From contig NZ_JAGGLB010000002.1 in assembly GCF_017874215.1 (NCBI RefSeq), positions 124,001-188,000 of the forward strand: a stretch of DNA of 64,000 bases, read 5' to 3'. The first letter of the stretch is position 1. Each line of letters starts with the position of its first letter. Both the position numbers and the translations under genes were made by a program. The DNA is from Paenibacillus eucommiae. GTDB lineage: Bacteria; Bacillota; Bacilli; Paenibacillales; NBRC-103111. The notes under the pieces were generated by a model. The model was given only the letters and a program-made list of their open reading frames with translations. It did not search any database and was not told where the DNA came from. Shown here one piece after another: positions 1 through 9,462 of the stretch.

Positions 1-1122
1 TATTTTGATTACCATCCCTTTTGTTGCCGGAAAATCCTGACGAGATACATGTACAACCTGAATATCGAATTTTTCAACCTTTTGCCCTTCGATCACCGTG
101 TAGATTTGAGCTGGCCCTTGCTTCACTTCCTCGGAAAATGCAACAGGAATCGCTTCTTTATCCAGACTGTGCTCCGGCGCTGTATGCATTTTCCCAAAAA
201 TGCCAAATGGCGTGTTTCTCTCTATATTTCCAATAACTTTACTGTCTTTGTAAAACTGCGCTCTTTTCTCACCGGGTTCGCCGTTATGGCTTTTCGATAT
301 CGAGGTGACATTTGAATGCACGATCTCTCCATCACCAACGGTAATTGGGGTCTGCGTGTCCATATCTGTAATCACATGTCCAAGTGCCCCGTAAACTCCT
401 TGATTGGGTGCGTAGAAAGTCAATGTCCCTACACCTGCGGCAGAATCTCGAATGTACAAGCCGAGACGGTACGACTTATCTACAATGTCATATACAGGCT
501 GCAGTTTAATTTGAAATTCTTCATTATTTCTTCGGATTGTCAGATCCAAAGGCGTTTTATTCGTTCCTGCTTTAGTAACCAAATCTGTAACTTTGCTGAC
601 ATCTCTGATTTCCTTGCCATTAATCCGGGTGATTAAATCACCAAGTTGGATTTTCGCTTCCTCACCAGGGGAGGTTTTTTGCGTTTCAGCAACCGTTACA
701 AGATGATGACCAACAACCATAATACCTGCCGACTTGATTTTTACACCAATCGTTTGCCCGCCAGGTATCACTTTCAAATCGGGAATGACCTGAACCTTAA
801 CGGTTTTAATGGGAATCGCACCGAAAAGCTTCAGCTTCATCTCGGTTTCTCCGGAATGCATGGATTCTAACGAGATCGGTTCTTTCAAACTTACCTGGAA
901 TGAGTGCTTCGCAGAGCCGTTAACCTTCACGATATTAGGATCTTTTACAGTTACCTGGGCACTAACGGGCATCGATAATTGAAGCTGCCTTCCTTGGCCG
1001 CTAAAGAGCCGTAATTCTTCGGGGAATGAGGCAAAACTCTGGAAAGGTGAAGAGAAGCTTCCCAAACAGATGAAGAAGACGAGCAGTAATCCAAACAATC
1101 TTTTTCTTTTGCAGGACTTCAA
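1..1122 (-). CDS. spoIVB: SpoIVB serine peptidase, C-terminal part cut by window edge
   Basis: The frame is open for 374 codons from a TTG start at 1122 and runs off the window. The start is chosen because an AAGGAG-type site (about 1132-1140) sits at proper distance. A basic N-terminus and hydrophobic segment (LFGLLLVFFICLG) form the membrane/signal region. A PDZ domain follows (about residues 110-200, with GDLITRING). The peptidase part then begins and includes GHVITD, whose His fits the first catalytic residue. The catalytic Ser region lies beyond the window. In Bacillus, SpoIVB is made in the forespore, acts in the intermembrane space and cleaves SpoIVFA to release pro-sigma-K processing. 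It sits after recN, as in B. subtilis. Confidence 0.93.
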   Translation of the reverse strand, partial: MKSCKRKRLFGLLLVFFICLGSFSSPFQSFASFPEELRLFSGQGRQLQLSMPVSAQVTVKDPNIVKVNGSAKHSFQVSLKEPISLESMHSGETEMKLKLFGAIPIKTVKVQVIPDLKVIPGGQTIGVKIKSAGIMVVGHHLVTVAETQKTSPGEEAKIQLGDLITRINGKEIRDVSKVTDLVTKAGTNKTPLDLTIRRNNEEFQIKLQPVYDIVDKSYRLGLYIRDSAAGVGTLTFYAPNQGVYGALGHVITDMDTQTPITVGDGEIVHSNVTSISKSHNGEPGEKRAQFYKDSKVIGNIERNTPFGIFGKMHTAPEHSLDKEAIPVAFSEEVKQGPAQIYTVIEGQKVEKFDIQVVHVSRQDFPATKGMVIKI

Positions 1123-1239
1123 CTTTTTTCACGCTCCTTCTACTTCCTAAGCCCTGACGAAAAGCATCGTCAAATGCGTACCCTTAAGGTAACCTCACTC
1201 CCCCTGTTTTATAACAGAAAATGCTGCCTTATCATGCTT

Positions 1240-2967
1240 TCATATCCTTGTCTTCTTTTCATTTGCCAAAGCAATCATTTCCCGCGCATGACCCAGCGTC
1301 GTTTCCGTAACCTCAACTCCACCAAGCATTCTGGCAAGCTCTTGAATTCTTGCCTCACCTTGGAGATCATACACTTTTGTATAAGTCCGTTCATGATCGA
1401 CTTCCTTGTGAATCGCAAAATGGGCATCGGCCATACAAGCAACCTGAGGAAGATGAGTGATCGAACAAACCTGGCAGCTGCGTGAAAGCACTGACATTTT
1501 CTCTGCGATGGCTTGGGCCGCTCTGCCGCTCACACCCGTATCCACTTCATCAAAAATAAGTACAGGGATTAGGTCGATTCTGGCAAAAATCGCTTTCATC
1601 GCCAGCATGATACGCGATAGCTCCCCTCCTGAGGCAATTTTGCTTAAGCCGCGTAAAGGCTCACCGGGATTAGGTGCCATTAGAAACTCGACCTGGTCAA
1701 TGCCCTCTCTTCCGAAACGGACTTTAGCTCCATCAACTTCAATTCCTTTATCGTCCTTGGCTCGTCCAAGATGAACAACGAATTGAGTTCGTTCCATTTG
1801 CAGATCGCGAAGCTCGACTTCAATATCAGAGGCTAATCGTTTGGCAATTCGCTCGCGGCCAGCAGAAAGCTTTACTGCGGCATCAATCAGCTTCGCCTCT
1901 TCCTTCTTTAATGCATCCTCAAGCTTTTGAATATTTTCATCCTTGTTCTCAATTATGTCCATTTCTTTCGTAATTATTTCCAAATAATGCAGTATTTCTG
2001 GAATGCTTTCCCCATATTTGCGGCGCAGCGAAGAGAGCATATCCAATCGATGCTCGATTTCATCCAATCTTTGCGGATTAAATTCAACTTCATCCTTGTA
2101 ATCACGCAGTTGATAAGCCGCATCCTCAAGCTGATAAAAGCCGGATTGCATTTGCTCCAGCAAAGTCTGAAGTCCTACCGGGTCCAGGTTCACGATATCC
2201 TGCAGACGCTGAATCGCCTTCCCCGCAGCATCCAGACCTTGATTGGCACTGTACAGCATATCATAGGCTTCAGACGAGTTTTGATATAGCTTCTCAGCAT
2301 TGCTTAGCTTTCGTTTTTCTTCGAATATGGCTTCATCTTCCCCTGCTACTAATTTTGCAGAAGAGATTTCCTCAATTTGAAAACGGTAAAGATCCAGCAT
2401 CTGCAGGGCTTGCTTACTTGTTTCCTTAAGCTCACGAAGCTCCTTCTGCAGCTTTGTATACGTATCGTAAGAGGCCTGGTATGTTTTCTTAATACTAATC
2501 ACATCAGCTTCTCCAAACAAGTCAAGCCAGCGAATATGGGCTTCCACCTTCAGGAGTGACTGATGCTCATGCTGACCGTGAATATTAACAAGCCAATCTC
2601 CGGCAGATCGCAGCATACTTAAGTTAACAAGCTGTCCGTTAATTCGGCTCGAGCTTTTGCCATTAGATGTGATTTCTCTGCGAATTAGCAAATGCTCATC
2701 ATGCGCTGAATCAATACCAAGTGCATGCAAGGCCGCCCATACAGGATGGTCCGCTTTTAGCTCAAACATCCCTTCAATCTCTGCCTTTTCACAGCCATAA
2801 CGTATAAGCTCCGAAGAGCCCCGGCCTCCAATAAGCAAGCTTAAAGCATCAATAATGATAGATTTACCAGCGCCGGTTTCCCCTGTAAGAACATGAAAGC
2901 CCGACTTAAACTGAATATGAACCTGCTCGATAACAGCCAAATTGCGTATAGATAGCTCTGTAAGCAT
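1240..2967 (-). CDS. recN: DNA repair protein RecN
   Basis: RecN is an SMC-like ATPase of recombinational double-strand break repair. The 575-residue product has the usual family length. The P-loop GETGAGKS is at residues 29-36. A long coiled-coil region occupies the middle. The ABC-type signature (SGGELSR) and Walker B (LIFDEVDTGVSG) lie near residues 445-480. The ATG at 2967 has an AGGAGG site just upstream. argR lies 14 bp upstream on the same strand, so the two are probably co-transcribed, an order also found in B. subtilis (ahrC-recN). Confidence 0.97.
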   Translation of the reverse strand: MLTELSIRNLAVIEQVHIQFKSGFHVLTGETGAGKSIIIDALSLLIGGRGSSELIRYGCEKAEIEGMFELKADHPVWAALHALGIDSAHDEHLLIRREITSNGKSSSRINGQLVNLSMLRSAGDWLVNIHGQHEHQSLLKVEAHIRWLDLFGEADVISIKKTYQASYDTYTKLQKELRELKETSKQALQMLDLYRFQIEEISSAKLVAGEDEAIFEEKRKLSNAEKLYQNSSEAYDMLYSANQGLDAAGKAIQRLQDIVNLDPVGLQTLLEQMQSGFYQLEDAAYQLRDYKDEVEFNPQRLDEIEHRLDMLSSLRRKYGESIPEILHYLEIITKEMDIIENKDENIQKLEDALKKEEAKLIDAAVKLSAGRERIAKRLASDIEVELRDLQMERTQFVVHLGRAKDDKGIEVDGAKVRFGREGIDQVEFLMAPNPGEPLRGLSKIASGGELSRIMLAMKAIFARIDLIPVLIFDEVDTGVSGRAAQAIAEKMSVLSRSCQVCSITHLPQVACMADAHFAIHKEVDHERTYTKVYDLQGEARIQELARMLGGVEVTETTLGHAREMIALANEKKTRI

Positions 2968-2981
2968 TAGCTCCTCCTAAA

Positions 2982-3431
2982 TTAGGATAATAAAGTCATC
3001 ATTTGGCTCACAAAAGAGCCGCTTTGTTCTTTGGAACGACAAATGACCAAAATCGTATCATCGCCGCCGATCGTTCCCATAATCTCGCTCCACTCCAAAT
3101 TATCGAGCAATGCGCAGATCGTATTTGCAGTTCCTGGCAGACATTTCAGCACTACCAAATTATCAGCATGATCAATGCTAACGAAATGGTCGCTAAGCGC
3201 TCTCCGCAGCTTCTGCAGCGGATTAAACCGTTGATCTGCCGGCATGGAGTATTTGTATCGGCCATCGTCCAGAGGAACTTTAATTAAATGAAGCTCCTTG
3301 ATATCACGGGAAACTGTTGCCTGAGTTACATGAAACCCTCCGAGCCTCAGTGATTCCACGAGCTCATCCTGAGTTTCGATTTCATGACTCGTAATAATTT
3401 CCCTGATCTTTATATGCCGTTGTCCTTTCAT
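2982..3431 (-). CDS. argR: Arginine repressor ArgR/AhrC
   Basis: The 149-residue protein has the full family length. An N-terminal winged helix-turn-helix (about residues 1-70) binds ARG boxes. The C-terminal oligomerisation and arginine-binding domain ends with [12 protein letters not shown], whose paired Asp residues contact arginine in the family. It is expected to repress arginine biosynthesis and activate catabolism as an arginine-bound hexamer. The ATG follows a GAGGTG site. It stands between recN and an unknown membrane protein gene whose stop is directly before it. Confidence 0.96.
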   Translation of the reverse strand: MKGQRHIKIREIITSHEIETQDELVESLRLGGFHVTQATVSRDIKELHLIKVPLDDGRYKYSMPADQRFNPLQKLRRALSDHFVSIDHADNLVVLKCLPGTANTICALLDNLEWSEIMGTIGGDDTILVICRSKEQSGSFVSQMMTLLS

Positions 3432-3432
3432 G

Positions 3433-3888
3433 CTACACCTCTATATGAAACGTGATTTTTTTTATTTTAAGCATCTCCATGTCTACATAAAGCACCCCTG
3501 CTGCCTCCGGATAAAGAAGGCTGTAGGAAAGCAAATGGTCACGAATGGAGCTGCCCGTCATTTCAAGCGGCTTGCGTTCCCTGGCTACTTTCACAAGAAA
3601 TAGTTCCTCGTTCTTTTGGGCAAAATAATCAATATACAACCTTGTTTGAAATTCCTCGGAGTCATTTAGCATCATGGTGATGGGAACTTTCGTTTTGCCG
3701 GACAGAACATCAAAGCCTGCGCCTTCCAGTAGCCTAACGGTATCATCATCGTCGGGGACTTCGCTGCCACTATAAATCGACAAGCGTTTCTTAGGGGGCG
3801 TTGCCAGCCAATGCCGGAACCGCAGCGTAATGAAGCCCACAAAGACGATCAGAATCAACAGAATAACTGTCACATCGCCTTTTTCCAT
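3433..3888 (-). CDS. Unknown single-pass membrane protein
   Basis: I do not recognise this 151-residue protein. It has one N-terminal membrane segment (about residues 7-24, [17 protein letters not shown]), a basic stretch directly after it, and a soluble mixed alpha/beta domain of about 110 residues rich in charged residues. The topology rule suggests the domain is cytoplasmic. The ATG at 3888 is chosen because GAGGTGATTGGTG precedes it. The gene is only one base from argR and lies in the tlyA-argR-recN line, where B. subtilis has no such gene. The 160 bp upstream, before tlyA, shows no clear signal. Function unknown. Confidence 0.8.
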   Translation of the reverse strand: MEKGDVTVILLILIVFVGFITLRFRHWLATPPKKRLSIYSGSEVPDDDDTVRLLEGAGFDVLSGKTKVPITMMLNDSEEFQTRLYIDYFAQKNEELFLVKVARERKPLEMTGSSIRDHLLSYSLLYPEAAGVLYVDMEMLKIKKITFHIEV

Positions 3889-4048
3889 CACCAATCACCT
3901 CGCCATAGTATTCGCGAATTTGATGGGAAAATCCTCTTTTTATATGGAGAAAAACTCACCTTATTTACCGGATTAGGGCGGTATGTAAGGCGAGCTTTAT
4001 GACGCTCTATGTGGGCATGACACTACAAATACCATACTTGGGCTTGCC

Positions 4049-4876
4049 CTATTTGGAATGAAGCCGCTGTGCTTCCTGTACAGTTCTGGCAATGATTTCA
4101 CTCTGACTTTCGGTTATACCGCCTGATTCTGATGGTGTGCAGCCCCAATAAGCCAAAAACTCGATGTTTCCTTCCCCACCCGTGATAGGAGAATACGTCA
4201 GGCCTCTTAAATACAATCCAATTTCTTCAGCAAAGGTAAGTACTGTCGTGAGCACTTCTTGATGGATCGCAGGATCTCTGATTACACCCGTTTTGCCCAC
4301 CTTTTCCCGGCCAGCTTCAAATTGCGGTTTAATTAAAGCAACAATGCTGCCCTGCTCCCCAAAAATAGCTTTAAGCGGCGGCAAAATAATTCGCAAAGAA
4401 ATAAAAGACACGTCTATCGTGGCAAAATCAGGCGTTGGACCTGTCAAATCCTCACATTTCGTAAAGCGAAAATTGGTGCGTTCCATCACATTGACTCTGT
4501 CATCATTCCGAAGAGACCAATCCAGCTGGTTGTAACCCACATCAACAGCATAAACATAAGCAGCCCCATGCTGAAGTGCGCAGTCCGTAAATCCTCCTGT
4601 TGACGAGCCAATGTCCAGCATAACAGCTTCTTGCAAGTCGATCTCGAATAGCTTGAGCGCCTTTTCCAGCTTCAAGCCTCCACGGCTGACATAAGGATGC
4701 ACAGCCCCCTTCACCTTGAGGATTGAGGCTCTGCTGATCTTCGTTCCCGCTTTATCAACGGTCTCTTCATTCGCAAAAACAAGGCCTGCCATAATGGCGG
4801 CCTTGGCTTTCTCCCTGCTTTCAAAATAACCTTGTTCTACAAGCAATATATCCAGTCTTTCCTTATCTGATGACAT
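4049..4876 (-). CDS. tlyA: TlyA-family rRNA 2'-O-methyltransferase
   Basis: The 275-residue protein carries an N-terminal S4 RNA-binding domain (about residues 5-65, RLDILLVEQGYFESREKAK) and a FtsJ/RrmJ-type methyltransferase domain with the SAM-binding motif LDIGSSTGGFTDCAL near residue 88. TlyA enzymes methylate ribose in 16S and/or 23S rRNA. The older name hemolysin A is misleading. The B. subtilis counterpart is YqxC, in the same place between dxs and ahrC. The ATG at 4876 has a GGAGAC site. The gap to dxs is 17 bp, so they are probably co-transcribed. Confidence 0.94.
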   Translation of the reverse strand: MSSDKERLDILLVEQGYFESREKAKAAIMAGLVFANEETVDKAGTKISRASILKVKGAVHPYVSRGGLKLEKALKLFEIDLQEAVMLDIGSSTGGFTDCALQHGAAYVYAVDVGYNQLDWSLRNDDRVNVMERTNFRFTKCEDLTGPTPDFATIDVSFISLRIILPPLKAIFGEQGSIVALIKPQFEAGREKVGKTGVIRDPAIHQEVLTTVLTFAEEIGLYLRGLTYSPITGGEGNIEFLAYWGCTPSESGGITESQSEIIARTVQEAQRLHSK

Positions 4877-4893
4877 GCATACGTCTCCTATCT

Positions 4894-6780
4894 CTATGCT
4901 CGTTGACGTTTGCGGGGCGTTAAAGCCAGCACCTCTGCAACCAAATGCTGTGCAGTGAGTCCAACCTCTTGACGCTGTTCCTTCACCGAGCCATGCTCCA
5001 CAAAATAATCCGCAATGCCAAGATTTCTGATCGTTAATGCAGAAATGCCTCGCTCCGCAAAAAACTCTAGCACAGCACTGCCAAACCCGCCTTGAATGGA
5101 CCCTTCTTCCATGGTAATCAACGGAATTTGCTCATTAGCGAGCTGCAGCAGATACGCTTCATCCAGCGGTTTAATGAAACGCGCATTCACAACCCGAAGC
5201 TGTATGCCCTCTTTGCTCAGCTGCTCAGCTGCTTCTTCAGCAACCTGCACCATGGGACCAACTGCAAGCACGGCCGCGCGGTCTCCTTCTTTGATAACTT
5301 CCCATGTCCCAATGGCAATGGACTTAGGCGCTTCATCAATCTTAACGCCAGTACCGTTGATTCTTGGATAACGGTAAGCAATAGGACCGTCATCATAGTC
5401 ATTGGCTGTCTTCATCATATCGCGAAGCTCTTTCTCATCCTTAGGCATCATCAATACCATGTTGGGCAAGGTCCTCAGAAAGGCAATATCATAAACGCCT
5501 TGATGGGTCTCGCCATCCGGTCCAACAAATCCTGCCCGGTCTATGGCAAAGGTAACATTCAGATTCGGACGGCAAATGTCGTGAACGACCTGATCATAAG
5601 CTCTTTGCAGAAATGTGGAGTACACGGCAAAGATCGGCTTCATGCCTTCCGAAGCCATTCCTGCACACATAGTAGCCCCATGCTGTTCAGCTATGCCTAC
5701 GTCAATCATCCGGTTCGGGAAATGGCTCGCGAATTTCAGAAGTCCGGAACCGCTTGGCATTGCCGGTGTGACAGCAACAATCCTTGGATCCTGTTCGGCC
5801 AGCTCAATCAAAGTATTGCCGAATACTTCCGTATACATCGGCGGTCCGACTGCCTTCAACACTTGGCCGGACTCAATCTTATAATGACCAACACCGTGCC
5901 AAGTATGTGAATCCTTCTCTGCAGGCGTGTATCCTTTGCCCTTAATTGTCACAACATGCACGAGCACAGGTCCGTTTACCTTCTCTGCCTGTTTGAGTGT
6001 ATCCATCAGCAGCGGCAGATTATGGCCGTCAACAGGGCCCATATAAGTAAAGCCCAGCTCTTCAAACCAAACCCCGGAAACGACGAGATACTTCAGGCTG
6101 TCCTTCAGCTTCTCAGCTGTTTTGGCCAAGGTTTCGCCGATTGCCGGTATTTTTTTCAGCAAAGTTTCGACTTCTTCCTTCGCTTTCAAATAATGCCGGT
6201 CTGAGCGTATCTTGCTTAAGTAATTATGAATAGCCCCGACATTAGGGGCTATGGACATCTCATTGTCATTTAGAATCACCATCAAATTTTTCTTTTCATG
6301 GCCTATATGATTCATAGCTTCCAATGCCATCCCGCCGGTCATAGCTCCGTCCCCGATAATGGCTACTACTTTATAGTTCTCACCTTTAAGGTCGCGGGCA
6401 ATCGACATTCCCATTGCAGCTGACAGTGAGGTACTGCTGTGCCCTGCTTCCCAAACGTCATGCACACTTTCCGAACGTTTGACGAAGCCGCACAGCCCCT
6501 TGTATTTGCGGAGCGTATCGAATTTATCCATGCGTCCAGTCAGTATTTTGTGAACATATGCCTGATGGCCCACATCAAAAATAAATTTATCTTCAGGGCT
6601 GTTAAACAGAGTGTGCAAGGCAATGGTAAGCTCAACCACTCCAAGATTTGGGGCGAGGTGCCCTCCTGTGACGGATAGCTTTTCAATCAGAAACTGGCGG
6701 ATTTCCTCAGCCAATAACTCCAGCTCCGCCATCGAAAGACGCTTCAAATCCTCTGGCTGTTTGATTTGTTCGAGCAGCAC
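4894..6780 (-). CDS. dxs: 1-deoxy-D-xylulose-5-phosphate synthase
   Basis: Dxs joins pyruvate and glyceraldehyde 3-phosphate in the first step of the MEP isoprenoid pathway, using thiamine diphosphate. The TPP-binding motif [16 protein letters not shown] is near residue 145. The transketolase pyrimidine domain follows (about 315-480), then a C-terminal transketolase domain. The GTG at 6780 (reading [12 protein letters not shown]) is preferred because GAGGAAACAAGC precedes it and related proteins begin there. An ATG at 6801 is possible but lacks a site. Product about 628 residues, normal for the family. It forms an isoprenoid cluster with ispA upstream. Confidence 0.97.
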   Translation of the reverse strand: MLLEQIKQPEDLKRLSMAELELLAEEIRQFLIEKLSVTGGHLAPNLGVVELTIALHTLFNSPEDKFIFDVGHQAYVHKILTGRMDKFDTLRKYKGLCGFVKRSESVHDVWEAGHSSTSLSAAMGMSIARDLKGENYKVVAIIGDGAMTGGMALEAMNHIGHEKKNLMVILNDNEMSIAPNVGAIHNYLSKIRSDRHYLKAKEEVETLLKKIPAIGETLAKTAEKLKDSLKYLVVSGVWFEELGFTYMGPVDGHNLPLLMDTLKQAEKVNGPVLVHVVTIKGKGYTPAEKDSHTWHGVGHYKIESGQVLKAVGPPMYTEVFGNTLIELAEQDPRIVAVTPAMPSGSGLLKFASHFPNRMIDVGIAEQHGATMCAGMASEGMKPIFAVYSTFLQRAYDQVVHDICRPNLNVTFAIDRAGFVGPDGETHQGVYDIAFLRTLPNMVLMMPKDEKELRDMMKTANDYDDGPIAYRYPRINGTGVKIDEAPKSIAIGTWEVIKEGDRAAVLAVGPMVQVAEEAAEQLSKEGIQLRVVNARFIKPLDEAYLLQLANEQIPLITMEEGSIQGGFGSAVLEFFAERGISALTIRNLGIADYFVEHGSVKEQRQEVGLTAQHLVAEVLALTPRKRQRA

Positions 6781-6936
6781 GCTTGTTTCCTCACTTTCCA
6801 TAATGGAAGTCTTAAATCAGAAATATTGAAATATGTGAAACCCCAAAGCTTATGGGTTCTATAGGCAAATTATACTTGCAATTCCACTCATTATAGCACA
6901 AAAATAAGGAGCAGCGTAATGCTGCTGCTTTAAATA

Positions 6937-7845
6937 TTAATGATCTCTGCGCATTAAAAAGTCAGCAAGCTGCAAAAGCCGCTCCGGACGCGGAAAATCT
7001 GCAGCAAGCAGCACCTGCTTGCCTTCCAAAGTAAGCTCCCTGACCCTCGCCTCTGAAGCCTCGAGGCCGATGAAGAAAGGATAAGTCACCTTCTGCTGCT
7101 TTTCGTCGCTATTCGTGGGCTTACCGAGCTTCTGCTCGTCCCCTGTAACATCGAGAATATCATCCTGTATTTGAAAAGCAAGACCAATCGCATAGCCGAA
7201 GCTTTCTAGCGCTTGAAGCTGCTTCTCGTTGGCACCGGCGATGCGGCCGCCTGCAAGAAGTGAAAACACGATTAGATCACTTGTTTTGTGAGTATGGATG
7301 TACTGCAAATCCTCAAGCCTGGTTAAACCCTGCTCGCCAAGCATATCTGCTGCCTGTCCACCCACCATGCCGCAGGCCCCCGCATACACAGCTAAATCAT
7401 CCATGATGTTTAAAACCTGCTCTGCTGGTACCCCATGGATACGATAAGCTTGCGCAGCTGCATGAAAAGCATGGGTAAGCAGCGCATCACCAGCCAATAT
7501 AGCTAACGCTTCTCCATATACCTTGTGGTTCGTCAGCTTGCCTCTGCGGTAATCGTCATTATCCATTGCGGGCAAGTCGTCATGGATCAGTGAATACGTG
7601 TGAACCATCTCGATGGCACAAGCCACGGGCAAAGCAGCTTCCTTGGAGCCTCTCAAAGCCTCTGCGGCCGCCAGCACCAGAAGAGGGCGCAGTCGTTTGC
7701 CTCCGGCCATGAGCGAATAGCCCATAGCCGCACGAAGCTCCTCTGGCACATCCCAGCCTGCGGGAAGTATTCTGGCCAGTGCGGCCTCAACCTTGGCTGT
7801 CTCCGCAGCCATATAGGATTCAAAAGTCAGCTCTTCGTTATTCAA
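6937..7845 (-). CDS. ispA: Polyprenyl (farnesyl/geranylgeranyl) diphosphate synthase
   Basis: This trans-prenyltransferase condenses isopentenyl diphosphate onto allylic primers for undecaprenyl, quinone and carotenoid chains. The first aspartate-rich motif DDLPAMD is at residues 89-95 and the second, DDILD, near residue 230. The 302 residues match the IspA family. The start is TTG at 7845 after AAGGGG. The gene overlaps the 3' end of xseB by 8 bp, which implies translational coupling. The 156 bp between it and the dxs start holds no recognisable RNA. Chain length (C15 or C20) cannot be decided here. Confidence 0.94.
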   Translation of the reverse strand: MNNEELTFESYMAAETAKVEAALARILPAGWDVPEELRAAMGYSLMAGGKRLRPLLVLAAAEALRGSKEAALPVACAIEMVHTYSLIHDDLPAMDNDDYRRGKLTNHKVYGEALAILAGDALLTHAFHAAAQAYRIHGVPAEQVLNIMDDLAVYAGACGMVGGQAADMLGEQGLTRLEDLQYIHTHKTSDLIVFSLLAGGRIAGANEKQLQALESFGYAIGLAFQIQDDILDVTGDEQKLGKPTNSDEKQQKVTYPFFIGLEASEARVRELTLEGKQVLLAADFPRPERLLQLADFLMRRDH

Positions 7846-8098
7846 CAGAATTCCCCTTATCCTCCAGCGATGGCTGGAAAGGCTTGCGGGTTATTCCCGC
7901 TTCCCCCTCCACCAGCAGCTCTATTTTTTTCTCTACCTGCTCCAGCTTTTGTCCGCATAGATGGGAGAGTCGGACTCCCTCCTGATAAAGCTCAATCGCT
8001 TTTTCGAGCGGGACGTCTCCATTCTCCAACTGGGCAACGATCGTTTCCAGCTGTTCAATGGCCTGTTCAAAGTTTACTTCCGGTTCACTCTTTGTCAT
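7838..8098 (-). CDS. xseB: Exodeoxyribonuclease VII small subunit
   Basis: The 86-residue helical protein has the family pattern FEQAIEQLETIVAQLENGDVPLEKAIELYQEG. Several XseB chains bind one XseA to form exonuclease VII, which degrades single-stranded DNA from both ends. It overlaps xseA by 14 bp upstream and ispA by 8 bp downstream, so the three are translationally linked. The C-terminal tail after residue 65 is poorly conserved in the family. Confidence 0.95.
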   Translation of the reverse strand: MTKSEPEVNFEQAIEQLETIVAQLENGDVPLEKAIELYQEGVRLSHLCGQKLEQVEKKIELLVEGEAGITRKPFQPSLEDKGNSVE

Positions 8099-9455
8099 TG
8101 TTGTTCTCCTCCATCCCCATTACATGACAATCCAGCCTGCCGTCCACAAGCCGGATTTTGACCACATCACCAAGCTGGGCCTGATGGACCGAACGGATCA
8201 AGGTCTGTTCATTCTCATCATAGGCCAGGCTGTAGCCCCGCTGCATAACCTTAAGCGGGCTCAGCGCGTCCAGATGGCGCAGCTTAGAGAGCCATTCCTG
8301 CTTCTTGCTGCGCAGCAGACCCTGCATTGTCGTCAGCATCTGACGATTCGAAACCTCAAGCCGCCGCTTGGCGTAAACGATCTGCTCTTTAGGATTAAAG
8401 GCAGACAGGCTGCGGTCCAGCCTGATATGCCGCTGGGCAGCCTGGGCAAGCCGCTGCCGCATTTTGTACCCGAGCTGCTCCGCCAGCCGGTCCAGACGCT
8501 GCGCAGGCTGTGTCAGCAGCTGCCTGCGCGGGTTGACAAGCACCGGTGACCGCCTGAGGCGTGTCAGCCGCTCTTGCTTGCGCTGAAGCTGCTGGAGCAG
8601 CCCCATATGCAGCCTCTGCATATGGATGGCCAGCTGCTGCTTCAGCTCCAGATGATGCGGCACCGCCAGCTCCGCCGCGGCTGTGGGCGTCGCAGCCCGC
8701 AGATCGGCGACGAAGTCGGCGATCGTGAAGTCCGTCTCGTGGCCGACGGCCGAGATGACGGGAATCGCGGAGGCATAGATGCTCCGCGCCACGGTTTCCT
8801 CGTTGAACGCCCACAGCTCCTCGAGCGAGCCGCCGCCGCGGCCAACGATCAGCACATCGGCTTCACCGAGCCTGTTCATCGCTTCGATGGCCTTGACGAT
8901 CGAAGGCGCTGCCTGCGCTCCCTGCACAAGCACAGGATAAAGCAGAATCGATACCGAAGGGAATCGCCGCTTGAGGGTAATCAGCACATCTTTGATTGCC
9001 GCTCCGGTTGGCGAGGTTATAATGCCGATAGTCTTGGGAAAGCGAGGGATCGGCTTTTTTACAGCAGCGGCAAAAAGCCCTTCTGCCTCCAGCTTCTTCT
9101 TAAGCTGCTCGAAAGCCAGAAACAAGCTTCCCAGACCGTCCGGCTGCATCGTCGTCACATAGAATTGATACGCGCCATCTCTTTCATATACGGAAATATT
9201 GCCGCGAGCGATCACTTTAGTTCCTTCTCGGGGTATAAAACCGAGCCTCTGATTGTGAGAGGCGAACATAATGCTCTTGAGCCGGCCATCCGGATCCTTG
9301 AGGGTGAAATACATATGCCCACTGGAATGATGGGTGAAGTTAGAAATCTCGCCGCGCACCCAAACGTCCTGGAGCCGCCCGTCACCCTCCAGCTTCATCT
9401 TAATATAACGGTTTAAGTCCTTGACGGACAGGATGCTTGCTTCATTCCTCGCCAT
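8085..9455 (-). CDS. xseA: Exodeoxyribonuclease VII large subunit
   Basis: The 456-residue protein is the catalytic subunit of exonuclease VII. An N-terminal OB-fold nucleic-acid binding domain (about residues 5-105) precedes the conserved nuclease core with GRGGGSLEELWAFNEE near residue 205 and AVGHETDFTIADFVADLRAATPT just after it. A long coiled-coil follows. The region 8.4-8.9 kb is distinctly GC-rich, giving long shadow frames on both strands, but only this frame has family similarity. folD ends 7 bp upstream. Confidence 0.96.
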   Translation of the reverse strand: MARNEASILSVKDLNRYIKMKLEGDGRLQDVWVRGEISNFTHHSSGHMYFTLKDPDGRLKSIMFASHNQRLGFIPREGTKVIARGNISVYERDGAYQFYVTTMQPDGLGSLFLAFEQLKKKLEAEGLFAAAVKKPIPRFPKTIGIITSPTGAAIKDVLITLKRRFPSVSILLYPVLVQGAQAAPSIVKAIEAMNRLGEADVLIVGRGGGSLEELWAFNEETVARSIYASAIPVISAVGHETDFTIADFVADLRAATPTAAAELAVPHHLELKQQLAIHMQRLHMGLLQQLQRKQERLTRLRRSPVLVNPRRQLLTQPAQRLDRLAEQLGYKMRQRLAQAAQRHIRLDRSLSAFNPKEQIVYAKRRLEVSNRQMLTTMQGLLRSKKQEWLSKLRHLDALSPLKVMQRGYSLAYDENEQTLIRSVHQAQLGDVVKIRLVDGRLDCHVMGMEENNNDKE

Positions 9456-9462
9456 AAGCCCG

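Noticed and set aside
1123..1239. Sigma-G promoter before spoIVB
   Set aside because: Expected from B. subtilis, but no sequence with both boxes at suitable spacing could be chosen with confidence; a 6-bp hairpin near 1154-1171 is too weak to call.
6781..6936. OLE RNA between ispA and dxs
   Set aside because: This large RNA is found near these isoprenoid genes in some Bacillota, but only about 156 bp lie between ispA and the dxs start, too short for it, and no similar structure is visible.
8395..9416. Long alternative open frames on both strands within xseA
   Set aside because: They reflect high local GC and are fully covered by the recognised xseA reading frame; their products are Arg/Ala-rich without motifs.
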